NCBI GenBank assembly: GCA_934183355.1
Contig: CAKPST010000024.1
Span: forward strand, 1-30,913
Origin: an uncultured Prevotella sp.
Lineage (GTDB): Bacteria > Bacteroidota > Bacteroidia > Bacteroidales > Bacteroidaceae
Length of the DNA stretch: 30,913 nt
Reading direction: 5' to 3'
Below are positions 21,758 through 30,913 of this stretch, piece after piece. The notes below the pieces were generated by a model that was given only the letters and a program-made list of their open reading frames with translations, was not told the DNA's origin and did no database searches. The position numbers and the translations under genes were made by a program. Position 1 is the stretch's first letter. Every line of letters begins with the position of its first letter.

Positions 21758-23863
21758 ATGAGACAATTTACACGTAAAATGATGGGTACAGCCCTTATAG
21801 CTATGCTCGGTGTTTGTAGCATGAATGCCCAGACCCACACATGGAAGAGTGTAAACACTGGTGACGGAACAACTTACGCCATTGAGAGTGACGGCTCACT
21901 ATGGTCGTTCGGATGGAACGAATCAGGTCAGATGGGTATTGACAGCAAGACAGTAAAAACATCAGTACCTACACAAGTTGGCACCGACAAGGATTGGACG
22001 CTGAGCAATGGTGGTCAGGCATACGCTTTCTTCATCAAGAGCGACGGTACATTATGGGCTGTAGGCAACAACGATAGTGGCGTTTCAGGTGTTAACGACG
22101 GAGCTACAAGCCACAAGGTTCCTGTTCAGGTTGGTAAAGACACTAATTGGAAGTATGTCACTTGCTCACGTTTCTTTGGTCATGTAGCAGCTGCCATCAA
22201 GACTGACGGCACTTTGTGGGCATGGGGCGACGGCAGAATGGGTCAGATTGGTGTCGGCAGCACCAAGAGCTATACAGTACCCGTACAGGTTGGCACAGAC
22301 ACAGACTGGACTCAGGTAAGTGTTGGCAACAACTTTACATTAGCTCTCAAGAATGATGGTTCATTGTGGGGTTGGGGCTTCAACCAGGACAAGCCTCTCA
22401 TGAATAATGTAAATTTCGTAAAGTCTCCTGTTCAGCTTGGCACAGACAAGGATTGGGCATCTATATTTGCTGTTGTTAATACTGCTTATGGCATCAAGAA
22501 GGATGGCACATTGTGGGTATGGGGCGAAAACAGTCTCAACATGGCTGGCATCAAGGATGCTGACATCGAGAGAATTTCTTCACCAATGAAAATTAGCTTC
22601 GGTGAGGGCGAGAAGGTTGTAGCTATCACAGGTTGCGATGCCAACCGCTATGTAGGCGTTGGCGAGGACGGAATCATCACTAAGGTTTACTCATGGGGTT
22701 CTAATGCCGACGGTGCTCTTGGCGATGGCACTGGTGTTTCTCAGGATGCTGTTGACGACATCAAGGTTATTACAGAGCCTGTTGTAGTTAAGTTGCCTGA
22801 AGGTGTTAAGTTCACACAGCTCGCTGGTGGTGTTGGCTATTGCACAGTATTGTCTACCGATGGCAAGATTTATGGCTGGGGCAAGAACCGCGCTGGACAG
22901 CTCGGCAACTATTGCACAGAGGCTCAGATGACATACGTAGCTCTGCCTATCGAATGTGCTGTGGAGCAAGATAATGATGGCAAGACTTACACCATAAACG
23001 CTAATGAAATTCCTGCACAGCTCAATGATGCTAAGAAGCTCATCCTCACTGGCACATGGTCGACATCTTCATTCGTGGCTCTCACCGCAGCCATTGGCAA
23101 CAACACTGGTTTCCCACCAGTAGGCAACTCTACTATCGAGGAGATTGACATGAGCCAGGCTCAGATAGCTCATGGTACATATGCATACGTAAGCACTGGC
23201 GTGAGCAACAATGGTGTATTCCGTGGTCTTAGCGCTCTCGTTTCAGTGAAGATGCCTGCTGCTGAAGAGGCAGCCAACTTCAAGAGCTTGCGTTCTATTT
23301 TCCAGAACTGTGTAAACCTTAAGCACGCTGACATTTCTGATTGTGTGAATGTAACCAACATCACTGACGCATTCTATGGCACTCAGATTACAGAGGTTGA
23401 CCTCTCTAAGTTCAATAACATCACAGGCAGCGAGAGTGCATTCGACCATTGCACAAAACTTATCTCAGCTAAGTTGCCAGGCAAGATGGCTCTCGGCAAG
23501 TTTGTCTTCGGAAGCTGCTTCTCACTCACAACTATCGACTGGAGCACATTTGCAGGCACAACAGTTCCTAAGATGCCATCTGACTTCTTACAGTATGTAG
23601 ACGATGATGAGGACTTTGGCAAGGATCTCAAGAACATCACTCTCATCGTTCCTGATGCTATGGTTGAGGCATTCAAGGCTAACGCCGACTGGAACAAGCT
23701 CACTATCGTAGGTGCTACTACTACTGGCATCAACAACATCGTTACTGATGCTGCTGTAGAAAACGCAATCTACACAATCGGTGGTGTTAAGGTAGCTTCT
23801 AAGGCTGGTTCACTGCCTAAGGGGCTCTACATCATCAATGGCAAGAAGGTATTGGTTAAGTAA
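21758..23863 (+). CDS. Secreted RCC1-like seven-bladed propeller with BspA-type leucine-rich repeats
   Basis: A 701-aa exported protein. Signal peptide MRQFTRKMMGTALIAMLGVC then SMNA, cleaved near residue 24. Seven RCC1-type blades are marked by DGxLWxxGxN-like motifs at about residues 45, 95, 150, 200, 249, 308 and 368, for example TDGTLWAWGDGRMGQIG and TDGKIYGWGKNRAGQLG. From about 410 to 645 come irregular leucine-rich repeats of the BspA/surface type (LKHADISDCVNVTNITDAFY, then GTQITEVDLSKFNNITG). The C-terminus (YTIGGVKVASKAGSLPKGLY then IINGKKVLVK) is a typical T9SS-type sorting end. The combination points to a surface-exposed binding protein; ligand unknown. Followed by a strong terminator. 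Confidence 0.87.
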   Translation: MRQFTRKMMGTALIAMLGVCSMNAQTHTWKSVNTGDGTTYAIESDGSLWSFGWNESGQMGIDSKTVKTSVPTQVGTDKDWTLSNGGQAYAFFIKSDGTLWAVGNNDSGVSGVNDGATSHKVPVQVGKDTNWKYVTCSRFFGHVAAAIKTDGTLWAWGDGRMGQIGVGSTKSYTVPVQVGTDTDWTQVSVGNNFTLALKNDGSLWGWGFNQDKPLMNNVNFVKSPVQLGTDKDWASIFAVVNTAYGIKKDGTLWVWGENSLNMAGIKDADIERISSPMKISFGEGEKVVAITGCDANRYVGVGEDGIITKVYSWGSNADGALGDGTGVSQDAVDDIKVITEPVVVKLPEGVKFTQLAGGVGYCTVLSTDGKIYGWGKNRAGQLGNYCTEAQMTYVALPIECAVEQDNDGKTYTINANEIPAQLNDAKKLILTGTWSTSSFVALTAAIGNNTGFPPVGNSTIEEIDMSQAQIAHGTYAYVSTGVSNNGVFRGLSALVSVKMPAAEEAANFKSLRSIFQNCVNLKHADISDCVNVTNITDAFYGTQITEVDLSKFNNITGSESAFDHCTKLISAKLPGKMALGKFVFGSCFSLTTIDWSTFAGTTVPKMPSDFLQYVDDDEDFGKDLKNITLIVPDAMVEAFKANADWNKLTIVGATTTGINNIVTDAAVENAIYTIGGVKVASKAGSLPKGLYIINGKKVLVK

Positions 23864-23906
23864 TAAGCATTGACTAATGCAATCAAGCAAGTAATATAAA
23901 ATAAGC

Positions 23907-23949
23907 AAACACCGCATGTCAGACATTCAGGGCATGCGGTGTTTTTTTT
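23907..23949 (+). terminator. Rho-independent terminator
   Basis: AAACACCGCATG (23907-23918) and CATGCGGTGTTT (23933-23944) form a perfect 12-bp stem with a 14-base loop, running into eight T's (23942-23949). Textbook terminator for the RCC1-repeat gene. Confidence 0.92.
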
Positions 23950-23993
23950 GTGCTTTTTTCAGTTTTAATACATCTCTTATAAACTAAAAGTCG

Positions 23994-24001
23994 TAACTTT
24001 G
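23994..24001 (+). promoter_or_regulatory. -7 element for leuS
   Basis: TAACTTTG matches TAnnTTTG, 33 bp upstream of the leuS ATG and just after the preceding terminator. No clear -33. Confidence 0.5.
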
Positions 24002-24034
24002 CATAAAACTGAAAATTATAACAAAATAGATACA

Positions 24035-26893
24035 ATGGAATACAATTTCAGAGAAATCGAGAAGAAATGGCAAAGCCAGTGGGTGAAGGACAAAACCTAT
24101 CACACCACCGAGGACCCGCAGAAAAAGAAGTTCTACGTGCTCAACATGTTCCCATATCCGTCGGGAGCCGGACTCCATGTGGGTCATCCACTCGGATATA
24201 TCGCTTCGGACATCTACGCACGCTTCAAGCGTCTTGAGGGCTACAACGTGCTCAACCCTATGGGCTACGATGCCTACGGACTGCCTGCCGAACAGTATGC
24301 CATTCAGACCGGTCAGCACCCTGAAGTGACTACCGTTGCCAATATCGCACGCTATCGCCAGCAGTTGGACAACATCGGATTCTCGTTCGACTGGGACCGC
24401 GAGGTGCGCACATGCGACCCTAAATACTACCACTGGACTCAGTGGGCGTTCCAGAAGATGTTCCAGTCGTTCTTCTGCAATTCTTGCCAGAAGGCACAGC
24501 CTATAGAGAAACTCGTGGCACGCTTTGAGGAGAAAGGCACCGAGGGACTCAATGTTGCCGAAAGCGAGCACCTTGAGTTCACAGCCGACGAGTGGCGAGC
24601 TATGAGCGATGTCGAGAAGCAGAAGACTCTTATGAACTATCGCATTGCCTATCTGGGCGAGACAATGGTGAACTGGTGTCCAGGACTCGGCACTGTACTT
24701 GCCAACGACGAGGTGGTGAACGGTGTGAGCGAGCGCGGCGGCTATCCCGTTGTGCAGAAGAAGATGCAACAGTGGTGTCTGCGCACATCGGCTTACTCAC
24801 AGCGTCTGCTCGACGGACTCGAAACTATCGACTGGAGCGACTCTATCAAGGAGACACAGAAGAACTGGATTGGACGCTCTGAAGGCACCGAGATGCAGTT
24901 TAAGGTGGCTGGTCAAGACTTCGACTTCACTATCTTCACCACACGTGCCGACACCATCTTCGGCGTTACATTCATGGTATTGGCTCCCGAGAGCGAACTC
25001 GTTGAGAAGCTCACTACTGCCGAGCAGAAGGCTGCCGTAGACGAGTATCTGGCTTATGTGAAGAAGCGCACCGAGCTCGACCGTATGGCTAACCACTCTG
25101 TTACGGGTGTATTCTCAGGCTCATACGCTGTCAATCCATTCACTGGCGAGAACATTCCTATCTGGATTTCAGAATACGTACTTGCTGGTTATGGCACCGG
25201 CGCCATCATGGCAGTTCCGGCTCACGACTCTCGCGACTACGCTTTTGCTAAGCACTTCAACCTGCCTATCATCCCACTCATCAAGGGTGCAGATGTTTCT
25301 GAGGAAAGTTTCGATGCCAAGGAAGGCACCGTCCAGAACTCGCCAGTTGCTGGCAAGCAGACTCTCGACGGCTTCTCATTGAATGGTTTGACTGTCAAGG
25401 AGGCTATTGCCGCTACCAAGAAGTTTGTCACCGAGAAGGGACTTGGACGTGTCAAGATCAACTATCGTCTGCGCGATGCCATCTTCTCTCGCCAGCGTTA
25501 TTGGGGCGAACCGTTCCCTGTCTACTACAAGGACGGCATGCCACAGATGGTGCCAGAGGAGTGCTTGCCACTCGAACTGCCTGAGATTGAAACCTATAAG
25601 CCAACCGAAAGCGGCGAGCCTCCATTGGGTCGCGCTAAGATGTGGGCATGGGACGAAGAGAAGAAGCAGGTGGTTGACAAGGCTCTTGTGGACAACAAGA
25701 CTGTATTCCCACTTGAACTAAACACCATGCCGGGCTTCGCTGGTTCTTCAGCTTATTATCTGCGCTATATGGATCCGCAGGACGACAAGTGCCTCGTGAG
25801 CAAGGAGGCTGACGAGTATTGGCAGAATGTCGACCTCTATGTAGGCGGATGCGAGCATGCTACGGGTCACCTCATCTACTCACGCTTCTGGAACAAGTTC
25901 CTCTTCGACCTCGGTGTGAGCTGCAAGGAGGAGCCTTATCAGAAGCTCGTCAACCAGGGCATGATTCAGGGTCGCTCTAACTTCGTCTATCGCATCAATT
26001 CCGACGACCACTCTAAGGCTCCTGTCTTTGTGAGCGCTGGTCTGAAGAAGGACTACGACGTCACTCCTATCCATGTCGATGTGAACATCGTTTCTGCCGA
26101 CGTTCTCGACATCGATGCCTTCAAGGCATGGCGTCCTGAGTACGAGAATGCCGAGTTCATCCTTGAGGACGGCAAGTACATCTGCGGATGGGCTGTCGAG
26201 AAGATGTCTAAGTCGATGTTCAACGTTGTCAACCCCGACATGATTGTCGAGAAGTATGGTGCCGACACACTGCGTCTCTACGAGATGTTCCTCGGTCCGG
26301 TGGAGGCAAGCAAGCCTTGGGACACCAACGGCATTGACGGCTGTTTCCGCTTCCTCAAGAAGTTCTGGAACCTCTACTACGACAACCGCACCGACGAGTT
26401 CTTGCCTTCTGCCGACGTTGAGGCTTCTACCGACAGCATGAAGACGCTGCACAAGCTCATCAAGAAGGTGACAGAGGACATCGAGAAGTTCTCTTACAAC
26501 ACTTCTATCTCTGCCTTCATGATTGCCGTTGGCGAACTGGCACAGCAGAAGTGTCGCAACAAGCAGGTGTTTGAGCAGCTTGTAGTGCTCATCGCTCCAT
26601 TTGCTCCGCACATCGCCGAGGAACTGTGGCATGCTCTTGGCAACGAGTCGACAGTATGCGATGCTCAGTGGCCTGAGTTCAAAGCCGAGTATCTCGTAGA
26701 GAGCGAGGTTCAGCTCACCATCTCATTCAACGGTAAGGCTCGCTTCCAGAAGAAGTTCCCAGCCGATGCCACCAACGACGCCATTCAGGAGGCTGTTCTC
26801 GCCGACGAGCAGAGCGCTAAGTATATTGGCGACAAGAAGGTGGTTAAGGTTATTGTAGTGCCAAAGAAGATTGTGAATGTCGTAGTTAAGTAA
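24035..26893 (+). CDS. leuS: Leucine--tRNA ligase
   Basis: Class I aminoacyl-tRNA synthetase that charges tRNA-Leu. From the ATG at 24035 it has 952 aa. The HIGH motif is HVGH (48-51, in [18 protein letters not shown]) and the KMSKS motif is at 723-727 (EKMSKSM). The CP1 editing domain between them shows [18 protein letters not shown] and [16 protein letters not shown], so post-transfer editing is likely intact. The anticodon-binding helical domain and a small C-terminal domain ([20 protein letters not shown]) complete the protein. A non-ATG extension upstream of 24035 would overlap the promoter element and is not supported. The gene stands alone between two terminators. Confidence 0.97.
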   Translation: MEYNFREIEKKWQSQWVKDKTYHTTEDPQKKKFYVLNMFPYPSGAGLHVGHPLGYIASDIYARFKRLEGYNVLNPMGYDAYGLPAEQYAIQTGQHPEVTTVANIARYRQQLDNIGFSFDWDREVRTCDPKYYHWTQWAFQKMFQSFFCNSCQKAQPIEKLVARFEEKGTEGLNVAESEHLEFTADEWRAMSDVEKQKTLMNYRIAYLGETMVNWCPGLGTVLANDEVVNGVSERGGYPVVQKKMQQWCLRTSAYSQRLLDGLETIDWSDSIKETQKNWIGRSEGTEMQFKVAGQDFDFTIFTTRADTIFGVTFMVLAPESELVEKLTTAEQKAAVDEYLAYVKKRTELDRMANHSVTGVFSGSYAVNPFTGENIPIWISEYVLAGYGTGAIMAVPAHDSRDYAFAKHFNLPIIPLIKGADVSEESFDAKEGTVQNSPVAGKQTLDGFSLNGLTVKEAIAATKKFVTEKGLGRVKINYRLRDAIFSRQRYWGEPFPVYYKDGMPQMVPEECLPLELPEIETYKPTESGEPPLGRAKMWAWDEEKKQVVDKALVDNKTVFPLELNTMPGFAGSSAYYLRYMDPQDDKCLVSKEADEYWQNVDLYVGGCEHATGHLIYSRFWNKFLFDLGVSCKEEPYQKLVNQGMIQGRSNFVYRINSDDHSKAPVFVSAGLKKDYDVTPIHVDVNIVSADVLDIDAFKAWRPEYENAEFILEDGKYICGWAVEKMSKSMFNVVNPDMIVEKYGADTLRLYEMFLGPVEASKPWDTNGIDGCFRFLKKFWNLYYDNRTDEFLPSADVEASTDSMKTLHKLIKKVTEDIEKFSYNTSISAFMIAVGELAQQKCRNKQVFEQLVVLIAPFAPHIAEELWHALGNESTVCDAQWPEFKAEYLVESEVQLTISFNGKARFQKKFPADATNDAIQEAVLADEQSAKYIGDKKVVKVIVVPKKIVNVVVK

Positions 26894-26930
26894 TTCTCTG
26901 ACGACATACTATAGAAATAGAACATCAAAG

Positions 26931-26988
26931 GAAGTTTTCGCTTGCCCACGTCTCCACAACAGCGTGGGCAAGGCGACAACTTCTTTTG
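26931..26988 (+). terminator. Terminator hairpin after leuS
   Basis: CTTGCCCACG (26941-26950) pairs perfectly with CGTGGGCAAG (26963-26972) around a 12-base loop; GAAGTT (26931-26936) and AACTTC (26978-26983) extend the stem across small internal mismatches. TTTT follows at 26985-26988. Confidence 0.8.
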
Positions 26989-27022
26989 CTCAGAAACAAT
27001 AAAGCAATAACTGTAAAATCCT

Positions 27023-28003
27023 ATGACAATCGACCGCAAAATTATTTGGCAAGAAACGAAGGACTACTTTAACATAACTCTCGGACTTATGTTATATACT
27101 TTTGGATTCACCGTTTTCCTACTGCCTTATGAAATCGTAACCGGAGGTATCGCAGGTATCGGAGCCATCGTTTTCTATGCCACGGGATTTCCTGTTCAGT
27201 GGACATTTTTTATTATCAATGCCGTGCTCATTGTGGCGGCATTAAAGGAACTCGGTATTAAATTCCTTGCCAAGACTATTTACGCTACGTTGGCAATAAC
27301 CGTAATGCTTGATTTCGCACAGAAGATAGTGGAGATGCCAGACGGCACTTTCTACAAACTCATGGGCGAGGGCAACGACTTCATGTCGCTCATCATCGGA
27401 TGTATGCTCACTGGTACGGCATTGGCTATCGTATTCCTTAACAACGGCAGTACTGGCGGTACTGATATTATAGCTGCCGTGGTGAACAAGTATTATAACG
27501 TATCGCTCGGCAAGGGTCTCATCATGGTTGACCTTGTCATCATCGGTAGCTGTCTATTTATCGACTCCTTCGGTCTGTTCCCGCAGCGTTGCCAGATGGT
27601 TGTATTCGGTCTGTGTACCATGGTTATAGAGTGTACCATGCTCGACTATGTTATGAACTGGCAACGACAATCGGTGCAGTTTATGATATTCTCGAAGGAA
27701 TACCAGAAGATAGCCAAGGCTATAACCGAGAAGACCGACCACACTCTCACCATCCTCGATGGTCACGGCTGGTACACTGGCAAGGAGATGAAGGTTATAT
27801 GTCTTCTTGCCAAGAAACGTGAGTCGGTGCTCATCTTCCGACTCATCAAGATGATAGACCCACGCGCTTTCGTGTCGCAGAGTAGTGTCATCGGTGTGTA
27901 TGGCGAGGGATTCGACCAGATAAAGGTGAAGGTGAAAAAAGAAATAGAAAAGCATAACATAGAAGACTATGAAAATAGTATTCGCAACGAACAACTCCCA
28001 TAA
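27023..28003 (+). CDS. YitT-family membrane protein
   Basis: A 326-aa membrane protein of the YitT/DUF161 family with a C-terminal DUF2179-type cytoplasmic domain. About five to six membrane helices fill the first ~200 residues, with the family blocks [16 protein letters not shown] and [20 protein letters not shown], which look like a repeated glycine-rich turn. The soluble part from about 225 shows [20 protein letters not shown] and [20 protein letters not shown]. The transported substrate, if any, is not known for the family. Its last 35 bases overlap the start of the RdgB-type gene in another frame, which implies translational coupling. It begins about 35 bp after the leuS terminator. Confidence 0.92.
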   Translation: MTIDRKIIWQETKDYFNITLGLMLYTFGFTVFLLPYEIVTGGIAGIGAIVFYATGFPVQWTFFIINAVLIVAALKELGIKFLAKTIYATLAITVMLDFAQKIVEMPDGTFYKLMGEGNDFMSLIIGCMLTGTALAIVFLNNGSTGGTDIIAAVVNKYYNVSLGKGLIMVDLVIIGSCLFIDSFGLFPQRCQMVVFGLCTMVIECTMLDYVMNWQRQSVQFMIFSKEYQKIAKAITEKTDHTLTILDGHGWYTGKEMKVICLLAKKRESVLIFRLIKMIDPRAFVSQSSVIGVYGEGFDQIKVKVKKEIEKHNIEDYENSIRNEQLP

Positions 28004-28550
28004 ACTCGACGAGATACGTTCTATTCTCGGTTCTCGCTTCGAGATATTATCGCTCAATGACATTGGTTGTCACGCTGATATTCCCGAGACTGCCAACACG
28101 CTTGAGGGCAACGCCATTCAGAAGGCACGCTACATCGTCGACAACTTCGGCTACGACTGCTTTGCTGACGACACTGGTCTTGAGGTGCCATCGCTTGGTG
28201 GTGAGCCTGGAGTTCACTCGGCTCGCTATGCTGAGGGTACCGACCACGACTCGGAGGCTAACATGCAGAAGCTTCTGCAACGTCTGGATGGCAAGGATGA
28301 CCGCCGTGCGCAGTTCCGCACAGTCATCTGTCTTGCTCGCAAGGAGGATGTGGCTGACTATACACTCTTCGAGGGAATTGTCAAAGGCTCTATATCTACT
28401 GAGAAGCAGGGAACGGAAGGCTTCGGCTACGACCCTATCTTCATACCAGAGGGATATACGGAGTCGTTCGCACAGCTGGGAATGGATATCAAGAATGGAA
28501 TATCACATAGGGCTCGGGCTGTGGAAAAACTCGCTCAATACTTGAAGTAA
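27969..28550 (+). CDS. rdgB: dITP/XTP pyrophosphatase (RdgB/HAM1 family)
   Basis: House-cleaning enzyme that hydrolyses dITP, XTP and ITP to monophosphates, keeping deaminated purines out of DNA and RNA. The 193-aa protein has normal length and the family motifs: [11 protein letters not shown] (6-16), FADDTGLEV (65-73), GVHSARYA (81-88), GFGYDPIF and SHRARA near the C-terminus. The ATG at 27969 lies 35 bases inside the end of the YitT-family gene; it is the only start that retains the MKIVFATNN strand, so the overlap is real. The gene ends at the edge of the nested inverted repeat. Confidence 0.95.
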   Translation: MKIVFATNNSHKLDEIRSILGSRFEILSLNDIGCHADIPETANTLEGNAIQKARYIVDNFGYDCFADDTGLEVPSLGGEPGVHSARYAEGTDHDSEANMQKLLQRLDGKDDRRAQFRTVICLARKEDVADYTLFEGIVKGSISTEKQGTEGFGYDPIFIPEGYTESFAQLGMDIKNGISHRARAVEKLAQYLK

Positions 28551-28935
28551 AAGACGACAATGTCGATGAAAGACAACAATGTCGATAAAGGACAACAACG
28601 TCGACAACGGGTCAACAACTTTAAAGTTTGTGCGCCGTGCCAACCAGCACGGCGGGGAGGGGACAATTAACGGATAAATTAACGGATAATTAACCGGCAT
28701 TAACGACTATGTTATTTTCTTTGTCGTTAATTCCCGTTAATTATCCGTTAATTATTTCGTTAATTTATCCGTTAATTGTTTCGTTAATTATCCATTAATT
28801 GTTTCGTTAATTTCTCTCCACAACGCCGTGCCGGTTGGCACGGCGCACATTCTATAAAAGTTGTTGATCCGTTGTTGACGTTGTTGTCCTTAGTCGACGT
28901 TGTCGTTTTTTATCATTCATTGTCGACGTTGTCGT
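28551..28935. repeat. Three-layer nested inverted repeat between convergent genes
   Basis: Outer arms: 28588-28622 and 28857-28891 are inverted copies with 33 of 35 matches, built from ACAAC/GTTGT blocks. Middle arms: 28629-28654 and 28824-28849 match at 25 of 26 bases, and each arm is itself a perfect hairpin (CGCCGTGC / GCACGGCG). Inner layer: the TTAACG array, copy B. Further GAC-AAC-GTC blocks extend outward to both stop codons. The whole gap between rdgB (+) and the ABC permease (-) could fold into one long structure on either strand. Confidence 0.9.
28667..28810. repeat. TTAACG inverted array, copy B
   Basis: Four TTAACG-type units start at 28667, 28679, 28690 (TTAACC) and 28700; eight inverted units start at 28725, 28735, 28746, 28758, 28770, 28782, 28793 (CATTAA) and 28805, at 10-12 bp spacing. 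The centre is TTAACGAC (28700-28707) / GTCGTTAA (28723-28730) with a 15-base loop. Reverse-complemented, the loop reads AAAGAAAATAACATA, close to copy A's AAAAGAAAATAAACGTA, so the two elements are homologous and in opposite orientation. Confidence 0.9.
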
Positions 28936-30913
28936 TTATTCCGTCTTGATGCTCTCTACCGGGTTAGCCGTCGCCACTCTCCACGACTGCACCACCACAG
29001 TAGCAATCACCACCACCGACACCAAAACGAATGACACGGGGAAGAGCCACCAATGTATTGGCGTGTGCTCGGCGAAGCTCTGCAGCCATTGCTTGCTGAG
29101 CCACCACCCTATCGGCGCTGCCACTACAAAGGCTATGACGAGAGGTAGGGCGTAGCGCATGGCGAAGAGACTGACTACGGAGCCTATCGAAGAGCCCATC
29201 ACCTTGCGTATGGCTATCTCCTTGCGGCGATACTCGGTCTCGAACATCGTAAGCGAGAACACTCCTATGATGGTTATTATGATGCAGATGATGGCGAACA
29301 ACTTCACCTGCGAGATAAAGCGGAACTCCTCGACGTAGGTCTGCTGCAAGTCGTCGTCAAGGAAATTCATCTCATACTTCTGCGAACCGTCCAGCTTGTT
29401 CAGCACCTCGGCTATGCGACGCTTTGCCTCAATCTTGTCTTGATTCTTGGCTACTCGTACAAACACCTGACCACAACGGTCGCCCCAGTCTGCCATGTCC
29501 GGACCGAAGATGACGAACGCCACAGCCACATTGCTGTTGTCGCAGCGCATAGACTTGAGCTTGAAGTTGTTGCAGACACCAACTATGTTGTAGTTAGATT
29601 GGGGACCCCAGTAGTTCTGACGACCAATAGAGTCGCCCACAACAAGCCATTTGTATTGCGCCATGGCAGTCTTGTTGAGCACGTAGGCACCCGTCTTCAT
29701 GTCCGACTCGCGGAAGTCGCGACCCTCTACAATCTTCAGCTGCATGGTGCGCAGATACTCATAGTCGCATGGCAACACCTGAAGCACCATGCGATGCTCG
29801 TCATCGCCACGTCCCCATCCCATATAGCCGTCGCTTGTGCCAATGGCATTCTGTGCAAAACCAACGCTCTCCACGAATGGAAGCTTCTTCAGTTCGGCAC
29901 GCACGGCATCCTTCTTGGTTTGTGCCTCTTCAGACAACCGTGTGTAGAACACCTCGTTCTTGTTGAATCCGTAGTCGCTGTTGAAGATGTAGCTCGACTG
30001 GCTCGACATCACACCTATATATATAGTCAAGGCAAAAGCCAGACAGAACTGTACAGCCATGATAGCCATACGCAGACGTCTGCCACGTGGCGAGAGCCCG
30101 AACGAACCTTTCAACACCATAGCAGGCGTGAACGACGTGCTGTAGAATGCAGGCACAACAGCCGACAAGGCACCCACGACGAGAGCCGAAACAGCCATTA
30201 CCGCAGCAAGAACCATGTGCGATGAGAAATGGATGTCGCCCGAAACGAGCTTCATGCACGATTCGCTACGCTGGAAAGCAATGACGAGGACGATGCCTAT
30301 GAGTAGCGCGACAAAGGCGAACATCACGTTCTCCATTATCATCTTTAGGCGCAGACTGCCTATAGACGCTCCCATCACACGGCGGGTATTGATGCCACGC
30401 ATGCGCATAGGAATCTCGGAGAGCGAGAAGTTGAGCAGATTGAGCATGGCAATGAACAGCACGAAGACAGAAGCCACGGTAAGAACCCCCACCAGATTGC
30501 GGTTGCCCTTATCTTGTTTGCCAACGCCAGAGAAATAAATGTCGTCCATCGGAGTGATGCGGATTTTCATGTTGACCTCCTTGTCAAACCTCTTCTCGTC
30601 TTTCTCGCTCCAGCCCATAGATTTCATAAGGGCGAGTTTTATGGCACGCTCTACCTTCTTGGGGTTGGCACGCTTGTCAAGTAGCATATAGACATTAAAG
30701 CTCCATTCGCTCCAATCATTCATCACACTCTCGTTCTCGCATATATACACGCCGTTAGGCAGAGTGCAGTTGTCGGGCATGTCTTCGCTCACACCAACTA
30801 CGGTAACGGTAGTTTTGCCTCCATCGCCATTTTCATCCTCAAACGTCTTGCCTGCTGCGTTCGCCGTGCCGAACATCTTCTCGGCTGTACTTCGGCTTAC
30901 AATAACATTATGT
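28936..30913 (-). CDS. ABC transporter permease, MacB/FtsX type (partial)
   Basis: Membrane permease of the MacB_PCD/FtsX family, common in Bacteroidetes for export of peptides, antibiotics or signals. The reading frame stays open to the window edge (30912), so the N-terminus is missing; at least ~658 residues are present. The left-over N-terminal part begins NVIVSRSTAEKMFGTANAAG, a periplasmic MacB_PCD feature. Two FtsX blocks follow: LLNFSLSEIPMRMRGINTRR then VMGASIGSLRLKMIMENV, and, near the end, MFETEYRRKEIAIRKVMGSS. Membrane helices appear in both halves, and the protein ends in SWRVATANPVESIKTE, a typical family C-terminus. No ATPase gene is seen in the window. The substrate is unknown. 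Confidence 0.92.
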   Translation of the reverse strand, partial: HNVIVSRSTAEKMFGTANAAGKTFEDENGDGGKTTVTVVGVSEDMPDNCTLPNGVYICENESVMNDWSEWSFNVYMLLDKRANPKKVERAIKLALMKSMGWSEKDEKRFDKEVNMKIRITPMDDIYFSGVGKQDKGNRNLVGVLTVASVFVLFIAMLNLLNFSLSEIPMRMRGINTRRVMGASIGSLRLKMIMENVMFAFVALLIGIVLVIAFQRSESCMKLVSGDIHFSSHMVLAAVMAVSALVVGALSAVVPAFYSTSFTPAMVLKGSFGLSPRGRRLRMAIMAVQFCLAFALTIYIGVMSSQSSYIFNSDYGFNKNEVFYTRLSEEAQTKKDAVRAELKKLPFVESVGFAQNAIGTSDGYMGWGRGDDEHRMVLQVLPCDYEYLRTMQLKIVEGRDFRESDMKTGAYVLNKTAMAQYKWLVVGDSIGRQNYWGPQSNYNIVGVCNNFKLKSMRCDNSNVAVAFVIFGPDMADWGDRCGQVFVRVAKNQDKIEAKRRIAEVLNKLDGSQKYEMNFLDDDLQQTYVEEFRFISQVKLFAIICIIITIIGVFSLTMFETEYRRKEIAIRKVMGSSIGSVVSLFAMRYALPLVIAFVVAAPIGWWLSKQWLQSFAEHTPIHWWLFPVSFVLVSVVVIATVVVQSWRVATANPVESIKTE

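Noticed and set aside
1..30913. tRNA or rRNA genes
   Set aside because: No cloverleaf with a T-loop GGTTCGAATCC-like motif or rRNA signature was recognised on reading either strand.

Overview
The window looks like the chromosome of a Bacteroidales bacterium, most likely Prevotellaceae (Prevotella/Segatella-like). Reasons: TTTG-N19/20-TAnnTTTG promoters, no strong Shine-Dalgarno sequences, several secreted proteins ending in a T9SS-like tail (DG....GlNIv..SDG..KKVvVK), SusC-era outer-membrane architecture (TonB receptor plus surface propeller lipoprotein), and MacB/FtsX-type permeases. This is inference from sequence features; no database search was possible.

Layout. (1) 1-4820: mnmG, apt and uvrC on the + strand; the two gaps between them each carry a near-perfect parS (ParB-binding) palindrome, which suggests the region is close to oriC. 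(2) 5129-7255: a promoter followed by a compact operon, dtd - small membrane protein - MazG-like pyrophosphohydrolase - deoC, closed by a very unusual CTAG-rich palindrome. (3) 7321-11151: divergent polyprenyl diphosphate synthase (-) and DNA polymerase I (+). (4) 11155-11383: an inverted array of 11-12 bp TTAACG units plus a GC-rich hairpin. (5) 11405-13025: a small secreted protein and a HlyIII/TrhA-family membrane protein, both on the - strand. (6) 13108-19919: a cobalamin riboswitch followed by a secreted propeller, a BtuB-like TonB receptor, a BtuG-like propeller lipoprotein, then an AT-rich protein-kinase-like gene with its own promoter, then another secreted protein. (7) 20164-23949: two further secreted proteins, one with seven RCC1-like blades plus leucine-rich repeats, ended by a textbook terminator. 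(8) 24035-28550: leuS, a YitT-family membrane protein overlapping an RdgB-type pyrophosphatase. (9) 28551-28935: a three-layer nested inverted repeat whose centre is a second copy of the TTAACG element, inverted. (10) 28936-window end: a partial ABC permease on the - strand.

How the genes fit together. Much of the + strand is housekeeping: tRNA modification and charging (mnmG, dtd, leuS), nucleotide salvage and clean-up (apt, MazG-like, deoC, rdgB), and DNA repair (uvrC, polA). Embedded in this is a vitamin B12 capture locus controlled by a riboswitch, with two propellers flanking one receptor, and a run of surface/secreted proteins that probably share one export route. The most unusual material is non-coding: the parS pair, the two copies of the TTAACG element in gaps between convergent genes, and the CTAG palindrome. 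The most unusual coding item is the kinase-like gene lodged inside the apparent B12 locus.
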